The notes beneath the pieces are model-generated. The model did no database searches. It was not told the origin of the DNA and worked only from the letters and a program-made list of their open reading frames with translations. Shown here one piece after another: positions 1 to 5,297 of a DNA stretch of 5,485 nt. The translations under genes were made by a program, and so were the position numbers. The number at the start of each line of letters is the position of its first letter. Positions within the stretch are counted from its first letter, which is position 1. Location: the NCBI GenBank assembly GCA_052143655.1, contig JBKQSL010000537.1:1-5485 (forward strand). Direction: 5' to 3'. This stretch comes from CAVSUR01 sp052143655 (GTDB taxonomy: Bacteria > Actinomycetota > Actinomycetes > Streptosporangiales > Streptosporangiaceae).

Positions 1-572
1 GTCAAGGAAGTGCGGCTCGGCGACGACGCCGACCGGATGGTCGTCTGCTTCAACCCCGAGGCCGCCGAACGCGATGCCGCCATCCGCGGCCAGCTCCTGG
101 CCCAGCTGGAAGAGATGACTGCCGGCAGCGACGGGCTGCCCTCACAGGAGCGGGCCAGGCTCGCCGGGGTCATCTCGGCCAAGGACGGGCTGAAGAAGTT
201 CCTCAAGGTCACCCCGTCCGGCCTGCTGCGCACCGACACCGCCCGCGTCAGGGCCGAAGAACGCCTCGACGGGAAATTCCTCATCCGCTGCGGCGACCCG
301 AAGATCACCGCCGAGGACATCGCCCTGGGCTGCAAGCAGCTCCTCGAAGCCGAGCGCGGCTGGCGCGACATGAAGCAGCTCATCGACCTGCGCCCCGCCT
401 GTCACCGGCTCGAGGACCGGATCCGCGCCCACGTCACCCTCTGCTGGCTCGCCCTCCTGCTCATCCGCATCGCCGAGACCACCACCGGCCAGACCTGGAA
501 CAAGCTCCGCACAAGGCCCTCGACCTGCCCGAGCCCCCGCTCGTCCACGCCGCGCAGCCCGCAGCCTCCTGA
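1..572 (+). pseudogene. IS1634-family transposase, C-terminal fragment with internal deletion
   Basis: The frame is open from the first base and aligns with residues from about 345 of the complete transposase at 979-2670, sharing clearly more than half its residues by eye. Shared blocks include VKEV, NPxxAERDAA, LDGKxLxRCxDP, AEDIALG, ERGWRDMKQ and RIRAHxxLCWLALLLIR. The catalytic glutamate region is present as CKQLLEAERGWRDMK, with cysteine where the active copy has the tyrosine of the Y-(2)-R-(3)-E-(6)-K signature. After TWNKLR (about 510) homology jumps frame: the next frame reads KALDLPEPP and ends PAAS at TGA 570-572, matching the usual LxxLxIxPP tail. About 30-35 residues are therefore missing with a net frameshift. 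The original frame runs on without homology to TAG 658-660. The N-terminal half with two catalytic aspartates, if still present, lies left of the window. Confidence 0.85.
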
Positions 573-672
573 CCAGCACGAACCCCACGGCCTAGTGACA
601 CGCCCCGTCACCGGGCCTACCGGCATTCCCCCAGGTCAACCCGCGAAAACTGCCGACTAGGCCGTCACCTAT

Positions 673-686
673 CTGCGGAACCCAGG
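673..686 (+). repeat. Terminal inverted repeat of the partial IS
   Basis: The sequence ctgcggaacccagg differs at two positions from the terminal repeat of the complete element nearby. It lies 100 bases after the transposase stop, comparable to the 127-base spacing between stop and repeat in the complete copy. The partner repeat would be outside the window. Confidence 0.75.
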
Positions 687-837
687 TGGGATGAAGACGA
701 AGTTTGCATCGCCGGGATCGACGCCAGGATGATCCCGGTGACACGTGCCCAGTCTGACCCGCGATCACCGCGAACCCAGCCTGCAGCACGATGATGGCCG
801 AACAGCACGTGTACCCAGCCCCATGCCGTCGCGCTGA
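687..837 (-). pseudogene. DUF7144-like membrane protein gene, middle segment (between two ISs)
   Basis: Read on the minus strand from 837, this segment continues the gene whose 5' part is at 2829-2992. Across the target duplication the frame gives YSIS then ATAWGWVHVLFG with no break. Further on, using three single-base frame corrections, one reads IIVLQAGFAVIAGQT, then WARVTGIILASIPA, then ANFVFIP. These match my memory of the helix pattern of actinobacterial DUF7144 proteins (TWGWxHLxxG, AGFAxxxGxxWARVxGI, IANFxFIPYYP). The corrections are an extra C near FG/II (about 795), a lost T in QT/WA (about 755) and a lost base before ANF (about 705). Coding homology stops exactly at the partial IS end. 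The last 25 or so residues of a normal protein would lie beyond that IS, off-window. The function of this four-helix family is unknown. Confidence 0.75.
833..837 (+). repeat. Target site duplication, left copy (gctga)
   Basis: gctga directly abuts the left terminal repeat and recurs at 2829-2833 directly after the right terminal repeat. The bases flanking each copy differ, so the duplication is exactly 5 bp. Five to six bp is a common length for IS4-like elements, although some IS1634-family members make much longer ones. Confidence 0.85.
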
Positions 838-851
838 CCTGCGTTCCACAG
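838..851 (+). repeat. Left terminal inverted repeat of the complete IS
   Basis: cctgcgttccacag is the exact reverse complement of 2815-2828. It is the end lying 3' of the transposase gene. Pairing fails immediately outside (a837 against g2829) and is patchy inside. Confidence 0.9.
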
Positions 852-932
852 TTGAAGGTGCTCTCTAGTCCACGGAAACGCGGCCTGAGCTGCAGAGATG
901 CGTGACTTCCTGGCGTGTGGGCGTGTGTCTAG

Positions 933-966
933 GCGGGCTCGCGGCGGCGCGGGCGCTCGCGGCGGC
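933..966 (+). repeat. Imperfect tandem repeat in the IS 3' end
   Basis: gcgggctcgcggcggc (933-948) is followed at once by gcgggcgctcgcggcggc (949-966), the same unit with two extra bases. It lies just downstream of the transposase stop. It may be a small duplication or simple GC-rich sequence; no role can be assigned. Confidence 0.45.
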
Positions 967-978
967 TGTTTGCGCTGG

Positions 979-2670
979 TCAGTGGGCTGCGGACAGGTCC
1001 TGGATGCGCCTGGGCGGGTCGATGGCCAGCGCGGCGAGCAGGTCACGCTGGGGCTTGGTCAGCTCGGTGGTCTGGCGGAACGTGCCGGACGGGCCGGTGA
1101 ACGTGACGGCGTGCAGCCGGCCGGCCTCGGCGCGGATCCGCGCCCAGGTCCACCCCGATGTGGTCTCGGCGACCCGGATCAGCAGCAGCGCGAGCCAGCA
1201 CAGCAGGATGTGGGCGCGGATCCGGTGCTCGCGCCGGTGGTATACCGGCCGCAGGTCCAGGATCTGCTTCATGTCCCGCCAGCCGCGTTCTACCTCCAGG
1301 AGCTGCTTGTAGCCCAGGGCGATGTCCTCGGCGGACAGGTGCGGGTCTGAGCAGCGCAGCAGGTACTTGCCGTCCAGGTTCGCCTCGGACTTGATCTTCT
1401 GCCTGTCGACGCGCAGCAGCCCGCCGGGCGTGACCCGCAGGAACCGCTTCAGCCCCGGCTTCGCCGACAGGGTCCCCTCGATCCTGGCCCGGCCGGCGGT
1501 GCCGAGCTTGTCGGTATCGTTGATCGCTTCGGCGAGCTGGGCGACCAGCTCGGTGCGGACGGCGGCGTCGCGTTCGGCCTGGGCGGGGTTGTAGCACAGC
1601 ACGAACCGGTCGTCGCTGCCGATGTTCACTTCCTTGACCTGCAGGTTGTCTTTCACGGTCGCGTACCGGCCCGGCCGCGACAGCGCCGCCCTGGTTTCGC
1701 CGGAGCCGGAGCGCAGCTTCTCCCCGATGATGTAGCCGCCCGCGCCGCGCATCAGCGCCCTGCGGTTCTGCTTCGAGGAGAAGCCCCGGTCGGCGACCCA
1801 CACGATCCGCGACAGCGACCAGGACCGCATGTCATCGCGGACCTGGCGGATCAGGTCGGAGTCGGCAGTGCTGCCGGGCCACGACCAGCAGCGCACCGGG
1901 ATCCCGTCGCGGGTGACCGCCATCCCGACCACGACCTGCGGCAGGTCATCACGGGAGTCCTTAGACTTCCCGTGGTCCCGGAACCCGGCCTCCTTCACCA
2001 CGTCGTCGCCCTCGGCCAGGTTGCCGCGCTCATCCCGCCCGGCCGGCTCATCCGGCTCGTCCAGCTCGAAGTAGGTGCTGGTCGTGTCGAAAAACAGCAG
2101 GTCGACCTCGAGGTTCAGCAGGTCGGTGACCTGGAAGTACACTTGCTCAGCGAGTTTCGGTTCGATCTGCAGCAGCCAGTCCATCGCCCGGTAGCACGCC
2201 TCGTCGCCGATCTCCTCCAGGCCCGCGATGTGCACGTCGCTGGTGATCCACTCCGCCGCCGCCAGCTTCGAGGACGCGGCCAGCGCCCGGTTCGCGACCA
2301 GCGCGAACAGCACCCGCTCGACCCGCGGGTCGAGCCTGCGGCCGGCCAGCTGACCGCGCACCGCGGCGTCGGCCCGCAGCCGCCGCCACAGCGCGTCCAG
2401 GATGAACGTGCCGCCCAGCGGCCGGGACTCCGTCACGGCCAAGCCGTCCGGGCAGGTCAGCGCCGCCGCGGCCTCCGGGTCGAGCAGCCGGGTCAGCGAG
2501 ACGATCAGCCGCTCGATCGCGTCCCGGTCGAGCTGATCCTCGCGGCCAAAGGAGAACAAGATTTTCGGCCGGGAGATCCCGGCGGCGGCGTCCCATTCGT
2601 TGTGCGCGAGCTGCAGGTAGCGGACCGCGGTGCCGTCCTTCGTGCGCCGCGACGTCGTTCTCACGTACAT
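979..2670 (-). CDS. IS1634-family DDE transposase
   Basis: A 563-residue cut-and-paste transposase of the IS1634 family (IS4-like superfamily), intact and of normal length for the family. With the start chosen here, the catalytic residues fit D195 in FFDTTSTYFE, D294 in WVADRGFSS and E461 in YKQLLEVERGWRDMK. That last block matches Y-(2)-x-(3)-E-(6)-K with Y454, E461 and K468, with leucine in place of the usual arginine. The N-terminus MYVRTTSRRTKDGTAV resembles family starts, so I prefer the ATG at 2670 over the in-frame ATG at 2691. Neither start has a good ribosome binding site. A TATGCT hexamer at 2684-2679 lies 8 bases before the ATG, which would fit a leaderless message, but no good -35 is seen. 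The gene ends at TGA 979-981 and occupies most of the element at 838-2828. Confidence 0.95.
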   Translation of the reverse strand: MYVRTTSRRTKDGTAVRYLQLAHNEWDAAAGISRPKILFSFGREDQLDRDAIERLIVSLTRLLDPEAAAALTCPDGLAVTESRPLGGTFILDALWRRLRADAAVRGQLAGRRLDPRVERVLFALVANRALAASSKLAAAEWITSDVHIAGLEEIGDEACYRAMDWLLQIEPKLAEQVYFQVTDLLNLEVDLLFFDTTSTYFELDEPDEPAGRDERGNLAEGDDVVKEAGFRDHGKSKDSRDDLPQVVVGMAVTRDGIPVRCWSWPGSTADSDLIRQVRDDMRSWSLSRIVWVADRGFSSKQNRRALMRGAGGYIIGEKLRSGSGETRAALSRPGRYATVKDNLQVKEVNIGSDDRFVLCYNPAQAERDAAVRTELVAQLAEAINDTDKLGTAGRARIEGTLSAKPGLKRFLRVTPGGLLRVDRQKIKSEANLDGKYLLRCSDPHLSAEDIALGYKQLLEVERGWRDMKQILDLRPVYHRREHRIRAHILLCWLALLLIRVAETTSGWTWARIRAEAGRLHAVTFTGPSGTFRQTTELTKPQRDLLAALAIDPPRRIQDLSAAH

Positions 2671-2716
2671 GGCTCTAGAGCATAACAGCATCTACGCAGT
2701 TAAACCGGCGACACAA

Positions 2717-2738
2717 TGCCTAAACGTGTTACTAGGCA
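2717..2738. repeat. Subterminal inverted repeat tgccta/taggca in the IS leader
   Basis: tgccta (2717-2722) and taggca (2733-2738) form a 6-bp inverted repeat around a 10-base centre, and tgccta occurs again at 2795-2800. It lies in the noncoding leader between the terminal repeat and the transposase start, so it could be a transposase-binding or autoregulatory site. This is inference from position only. Confidence 0.35.
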
Positions 2739-2814
2739 AATCTACGACTCCGCGTATCGCTCACCACCATGACCTGCAACGTTACCGAATCCCGTGCCTA
2801 GAACCGGCCCCTAG

Positions 2815-2828
2815 CTGTGGAACGCAGG
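2815..2828 (-). repeat. Right terminal inverted repeat of the complete IS
   Basis: ctgtggaacgcagg is the exact reverse complement of 838-851. It is the end lying 5' of the transposase gene and is followed directly by the target duplication gctga. Confidence 0.9.
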
Positions 2829-2833
2829 GCTGA
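2829..2833 (+). repeat. Target site duplication, right copy (gctga)
   Basis: This is the second copy of the 5-bp gctga that also stands at 833-837. Together the two define the insertion point inside the DUF7144-like gene. Confidence 0.85.
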
Positions 2834-2992
2834 TGCTGTAGCTGTTTACCGGCTTGTAGAAGAAGAGTGGTTGATGACGCCGGCCAGGCCCTCGAGGGAC
2901 CAGAAGAACCCGCCGATGATCATGAGCGTTCCAGCGAAAGATGGCAGCGCAGGCGCCGCGTGTGCTGCTCGCCGAATCTGGCTTGATGACAT
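2829..2992 (-). pseudogene. DUF7144-like membrane protein gene, 5' segment interrupted by the IS
   Basis: The start codon ATG at 2992 is preceded by AAGGAG with a 7-base spacer. The protein begins MSSSQIRRAAHAAPALPSF and enters a first membrane helix, FAGTLMIIGGFFWSLEGLAGV. After VIN a single missing base shifts the frame. The uncorrected frame stops at 2846-2848, while the corrected one reads FFYKPVNSYSIS up to the IS target site at 2829. It continues in frame at 837 on the far side of the IS. Both the helix pattern and the FxxxxxxY block after it are, as I recall, typical of actinobacterial DUF7144 proteins, roughly 130-residue proteins with four predicted helices and no known function. The gene is dead twice over, by frameshifts and by transposition. 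It lies downstream of the DUF1269-like gene on the same strand. Confidence 0.75.
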
Positions 2993-2999
2993 CTGGCTG

Positions 3000-3005
3000 C
3001 TCCTT
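3000..3005 (-). promoter_or_regulatory. Ribosome binding site AAGGAG of the DUF7144-like gene
   Basis: AAGGAG on the minus strand stands 7 bases before the ATG at 2992. It decides the start in favour of this codon over the in-frame ATG at 3058, which lacks such a site. Confidence 0.65.
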
Positions 3006-3136
3006 GTCCTCTTCGCCCGATTGGCCCGGGACCGGGTACCCACCGTTTCTGCAGCCAAGGTTCGTCGTGGGCCGGGGCTTGCGTTCTTGCCTCGGCCCTG
3101 CCGCTCTCCGCTGGCACGGTCGCGACGCCCCGGCCG

Positions 3137-3151
3137 GCCAGCGCCGCTGGC
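3137..3151 (-). terminator. Candidate hairpin terminator after the DUF1269-like gene
   Basis: A perfect 6-bp GC-rich stem (gccagc/gctggc) with a gcc loop stands shortly after the stop at 3180. There is no T run after it, and in DNA this GC-rich such a short hairpin may be chance. Confidence 0.25.
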
Positions 3152-3179
3152 GGACGGTCGCCGCGACCCGCGCGTGGGC

Positions 3180-3631
3180 CTACTGACCGGCCTGAAGGGC
3201 CTCGTCCGAGACTGTGTGCTCCTCGGAGGCGCCGCCGAGCTCGCCCAGCTTCGCCGAGATCATCGACGACTCGTTGAATGGCGTCAGGACGCCCACCGCT
3301 GCCTTGCCGTTGGTGAGCTCCTTGCCGATGCGCTCGCGGTCGGAGTCGGTCAGTCCCAGCCCTTTATGGTGGAGGGCGCCGGCCGCCGCACCACCGATCA
3401 CGCCGACTCCCACGGCGGCCGGGCCGAGGAGGAAGAGCGCCGCTCCAATCCCGGCGCCCTTGCCGGTGCTCCGGGCGCCGACCTTTTCCTCTTTCAGCTT
3501 TCCGGTCGCGTCGACCGCCAGCACCCCGATGGCGTCGGTGGAGGTGAGCCCGGGTCCTTCAGATCGCGCGCTGCGTTGTCTGCGGCTGCCTCGTTTCCGA
3601 AGATCGCGAGGACCAGCGTCCTGTCTGCCAT
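3180..3631 (-). pseudogene. DUF1269-like glycine-rich membrane-associated protein, frameshifted
   Basis: Read with one frame correction this is a 150-residue protein. It starts MADRTLVLAIFGNEAAADNA (ATG 3631, GGAAGG 8 bases upstream) and ends EALQAGQ at TAG 3180-3182. After DLKDPG the frame changes, and the remainder continues as LTSTDAIGVLAVDATGKLKEE. One base is missing somewhere in about 3548-3562, next to a cccggg palindrome. The middle (residues 57-86) is a glycine/alanine-rich hydrophobic stretch with GKGAGIG and VIGGAAAGALHHKGLG. The C-terminal third (about 94-148) is a charged domain with KAAVGVLTPFNES. This plan, an N-terminal ferredoxin-like start, a Gly-rich hydrophobic hairpin and a small C-terminal domain, is what I recall for actinobacterial DUF1269-type proteins; their function is unknown. 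Apart from the one shift it looks undamaged, so a sequencing error or very recent loss is possible. Confidence 0.7.
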
Positions 3632-3639
3632 TGTGTTGA

Positions 3640-3645
3640 CCTTCC
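3640..3645 (-). promoter_or_regulatory. Ribosome binding site GGAAGG of the DUF1269-like gene
   Basis: GGAAGG on the minus strand is 8 bases before ATG 3631. It supports this start, whose frame carries the conserved N-terminus, over a longer open frame beginning near 3710. Confidence 0.55.
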
Positions 3646-3769
3646 GTCAGGGTGGGGACTCCATGTCCCGGGCGGCCAACCGGATGACGTGGCCCAGACC
3701 ATGCGCCCACCTATTGGTGCACTTGCAGGGACTGTTTCGCTCCCGGAAGGCGGTGACATCACCCGAGCC

Positions 3770-3787
3770 TCACCCTCAGCAGGGTGA
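3770..3787 (-). terminator. Hairpin after the LuxR-type remnant, candidate terminator
   Basis: tcaccct and agggtga form a perfect 7-bp stem around a 4-base loop (cagc), beginning 22 bases past the stop at 3810. There is no T tract on either side, so it may instead be an operator-like site upstream of the DUF1269-like gene. Confidence 0.4.
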
Positions 3788-3809
3788 AACTTCGCATCTT
3801 GCTGCCCTG

Positions 3810-4177
3810 CTAGAGCAGCCCGCGGGCCGTGCCAGTGTGCACGCGTCCGTCCTCGAGGTCAGATCCAGCTTGCGGTAGATGCTCTTCATGTGTGACTTCA
3901 ACGTGTTCGGTGACACGAAGAAAGTGCCTGCGATCTCCTGCGTGGTCAGCCACTGAACAGCAGTCCGGAGCACGTCCAGCTCGCGGCTGGACAGGTCGCC
4001 CCGCGCGGCCGCCACCGAGCTGCGCATACGTGCGGCCGAGATCTCCGCGGCCATCGGCGACATGTCCGCATACGACCGCATTGTGCCCACGGCCGGCAGC
4101 GACAGCGGCAGCGGGCCGATCCCGCGGCCCTGCTCGAGGCTGGCTAACGGGTCCTGCGCCCAGCGCAGGCTCAGCAT
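3810..4177 (-). pseudogene. LuxR-type regulator, C-terminal DNA-binding remnant, frameshifted
   Basis: A clear GerE/LuxR helix-turn-helix domain spans about residues 62-106 of the frame from ATG 4177. Its blocks are LSSRELDVLR, LTTQEIAGTFFVSPNTLKSH and MKSIYRKLDL, the last being a form common in actinobacterial regulators. After LTSRTDA one base is missing (about 3839-3842). Restoring it gives VHTGTARGLL ending at TAG 3810-3812, the usual length of tail. Upstream, residues 1-60 resemble no receiver or sensor domain. AQDPLASLEQ could be a trace of the TPR-like bundle of large LAL/MalT regulators, but that is a guess. There is no good ribosome binding site at 4177 and a stop lies five codons before it. 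I read it as a truncated, non-functional C-terminal piece; a short solo HTH protein is the alternative. Confidence 0.7.
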
Positions 4178-4314
4178 TCGCCTTTGAGCGGATCACCGGC
4201 ATTACCCAGCACGGGTGAGACAATGACTCCTCAGCCCACTTGCCAGGGAGCCCGGCTACACCCTGAACCGGCCACAGGTGTTGCCGACGGCCGCCAGCGG
4301 GCGCAGTGGCAGGG
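4178..4314. other. Region between the GAP gene and the LuxR remnant
   Basis: A 20-codon frame (4256-4318, minus) starts at an ATG overlapping the GAP stop as ATGA, but nothing in its sequence is recognisable. An imperfect hairpin with arms acacc and ggtgt at 4258-4281 (one bulged base) lies 34 bases past the GAP stop and might terminate the operon. It lacks a T tract. The rest shows no feature. Confidence 0.4.
4258..4281 (-). terminator. Candidate imperfect hairpin terminator after the GAP gene
   Basis: Arms acacc/ggtgt plus tg/ca around a bulge and a 9-base loop stand downstream of the last gene of the putative operon. No T run follows; the assignment rests on position. Confidence 0.25.
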
Positions 4315-5001
4315 TCATGTCAGGAGCACCAGGCCGCTGATGGCCATGTAGGCGCCCAGGACCACGGCGGTGTAGGCAAGGACCTGCCGGGCGTGGCCCG
4401 CCAGCCAGTCCTGGAAGTTCTTGAGAAACGCCTTGGTCGCCTCGGGCCGCAGTTCCAGGAACACCAGCGGGATGATGATCAGCAAGAACTCGATGACCAC
4501 GAACAGGATTACGCCGACGACCTGGTTCGCGGTCGAGGATTTGCTGGTGACCAGGATGTGCAGCGCGCTCAGGTAGGCGCCGCCGGGGATGCCGCACAGC
4601 GCGCCGATGACCATGGCGAGCCCGAGCCGGGGCTCAGCCAGCACCCGCTGCGCCCAGCCGTCCTTCTTCTCCTTCTTCTCCGGCTGCCCGTCCCCGGCCG
4701 GGGCCGGCGTCTTGCGCCGGCCCTGCAGGCGGCCGGTGGCGACCCGCGCGCCGACAGCGACCAGGACCAGGCCGAGGGCCAGGTCGACGCCCGCGCTCGC
4801 CGTCTTCTGGGAGTTGATGGCATCGGCGTGGATGGTGAGCACGTCCAGCAGGCCGATCGTCAGCGCCACGGTCATGCCGCCGAGCAGGATGCACAAGAAC
4901 ATCGCCCGCGGCCGCCGGTTGTCGATCAGCAGCAGATCCACCGCCAGAAACTTCGGGTTCAGCGCCGCGACGAACGCGAGTGCGAAGAACTGGGCGTTCA
5001 T
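4315..5001 (-). CDS. SfLAP/GAP family six-helix membrane protein
   Basis: A complete 228-residue integral membrane protein of the GAP/SfLAP family. In mycobacteria, Gap and Sap of this family are needed for glycopeptidolipid and sulfolipid to reach the cell surface; members elsewhere are mostly uncharacterised. Six hydrophobic segments are visible at about 5-26, 33-55, 69-88, 126-150, 160-183 and 205-227, in a 3+3 arrangement. They are split by a charged cytoplasmic-looking loop (91-120) containing EKKEKKDGW. The first helix carries ALNP (13-16), a motif shared with LysE-like exporters, and helix 4 has GIPGG. The start ATG overlaps the stop of the upstream gene as ATGA, and only a weak GGGTGA precedes it, so translation is probably coupled. 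The frame is intact. A role in moving a lipid or small molecule across the membrane is inferred from the family. Confidence 0.88.
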   Translation of the reverse strand: MNAQFFALAFVAALNPKFLAVDLLLIDNRRPRAMFLCILLGGMTVALTIGLLDVLTIHADAINSQKTASAGVDLALGLVLVAVGARVATGRLQGRRKTPAPAGDGQPEKKEKKDGWAQRVLAEPRLGLAMVIGALCGIPGGAYLSALHILVTSKSSTANQVVGVILFVVIEFLLIIIPLVFLELRPEATKAFLKNFQDWLAGHARQVLAYTAVVLGAYMAISGLVLLT

Positions 5002-5297
5002 CGCCGGTCACCCAGCATCGGCCACCGGCCCCGGCCAGTGGCGCCGCCCGGCTGCGGGTGCAGCTTGACGTGCTTCTCATATGCGGCAACGCCGCCGGCG
5101 ATCGGGTAGGGCCCGCGGATCCGCTGAAGCCCGGGTGAGACCTCGGAGTAATCCAGGCCGGGATCATCACCACAGTCGCAGCAGATGATCTCAAAAGCGT
5201 CGGTGTAGCCGCCCTGCGGCTGGCCGTCCACGATGCGGCCCGGCTGGCGCCGCAGAACGGTCGTCCAGCCATGCCGCGGCGGATCAAGTGTCTTCAC
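4998..5297 (-). CDS. Small conserved-looking protein with CxxC and HxxxH pairs
   Basis: I choose the GTG at 5297 because a strong AAGGAGG lies 6 bases upstream. The in-frame ATG at 5315 would place that motif inside the gene and has only a poor site. The product is 99 residues, soluble, starting MKTLDPPRHGWTTVLRRQPG and ending MLGDRR. Its central block YTDAFEIICCDCGDDPGLDY is followed by VSPGLQRIRGPYPIAGGVAA and then EKHVKLH. C39 and C42 form a CxxC, with C40 in between, and H76 and H80 form an HxxxH, so a zinc site is conceivable. I do not recognise a named domain, though similar small proteins seem to accompany GAP genes in actinomycetes (from memory). Its stop overlaps the GAP start by ATGA. 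It begins 14 bases inside the likely ancestral end of the upstream SHOCT-like gene. Function unknown. Confidence 0.75.
   Translation of the reverse strand: MKTLDPPRHGWTTVLRRQPGRIVDGQPQGGYTDAFEIICCDCGDDPGLDYSEVSPGLQRIRGPYPIAGGVAAYEKHVKLHPQPGGATGRGRWPMLGDRR

Larger units (their letters stand above)
1..686 (+). mobile_element. 3' part of a degenerate IS1634-family insertion sequence
   Basis: This is the right-hand portion of an insertion sequence whose left part lies outside the window. It holds the C-terminal half of a transposase (1-572), then about 100 noncoding bases, then a terminal repeat at 673-686. That repeat, ctgcggaacccagg, matches the equivalent end of the complete element at 838-2828 (ctgtggaacgcagg, read in transposase orientation) at 12 of 14 positions, so I place the boundary at 686. 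The next base belongs to a DUF7144-like gene remnant, so this copy also landed inside that gene. The first five flanking bases, tggga (687-691), are the predicted target duplication; the partner copy is off-window and cannot be checked. The transposase is broken, so this copy could move only if supplied with enzyme in trans. Confidence 0.85.
838..2828 (-). mobile_element. Complete IS1634-family insertion sequence (1,991 bp)
   Basis: All parts of an intact element are visible. There are perfect 14-bp terminal inverted repeats (838-851 and 2815-2828), a 5-bp target duplication gctga on both flanks, and a single full-length DDE transposase on the minus strand. The noncoding ends are 127 bases (852-978) and 144 bases (2671-2814). 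They carry four and two CTAG tetramers on the 5' and 3' sides respectively, an otherwise rare word here. The element interrupts a DUF7144-like gene; removing it plus one copy of gctga joins the gene in frame. Perfect repeats and an undamaged reading frame suggest a recent insertion that is potentially still mobile. I cannot give an ISfinder name without a search. Confidence 0.92.
2993..3179. other. Intergenic region between the DUF1269-like and DUF7144-like genes
   Basis: No frame here has recognisable protein content. The only structured element is a short hairpin at 3137-3151 (gccagc, 3-base loop, gctggc), 28 bases past the DUF1269-like stop. It lacks a T tract. It could be a weak actinobacterial terminator. 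I see no convincing promoter for the downstream gene. Confidence 0.5.
3632..3809. other. Intergenic region upstream of the DUF1269-like gene
   Basis: This stretch holds the hairpin at 3770-3787 and must contain any promoter for the DUF1269-like gene. I cannot point to a convincing -10/-35 pair. No protein-like frame is seen on either strand. Confidence 0.5.

Noticed and set aside
692..735. Plus-strand echo DEVCIAGIDA resembling an IS110-type N-terminus
   Set aside because: Only about ten residues, no continuation, and the minus-strand DUF7144 reading explains the DNA better.
709..741. Strong hairpin ccgggatc...gatcccgg
   Set aside because: It falls inside the coding remnant of the DUF7144-like gene (TGIILASIP region), so the dyad is probably incidental to codon choice; no T tract follows.
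898..1350. 150-codon plus-strand frame across the IS 3' end
   Set aside because: It runs antisense into the transposase C-terminus, and its start lies in noncoding IS sequence without a ribosome binding site.
1972..2685. 237-codon and other open frames opposite the transposase
   Set aside because: They are shadows of the transposase coding strand without recognisable domains.
2817..3878. 353-codon open frame on the plus strand
   Set aside because: It lies antisense to the DUF7144-like, DUF1269-like and LuxR remnants, which have recognisable sequence. Its own protein is arginine/proline-rich with no known motif, as expected from GC-rich antisense frames.
4256..4318. 20-codon ORF overlapping the GAP stop by ATGA
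   Set aside because: It has an attractive overlap, but it is very short and has no family resemblance. It could equally be chance.
4306..5109. 267-codon open frame on the plus strand
   Set aside because: It is antisense to the clear six-helix GAP gene; the repetitive Gln/Asp/Arg composition is the mirror of hydrophobic codons.
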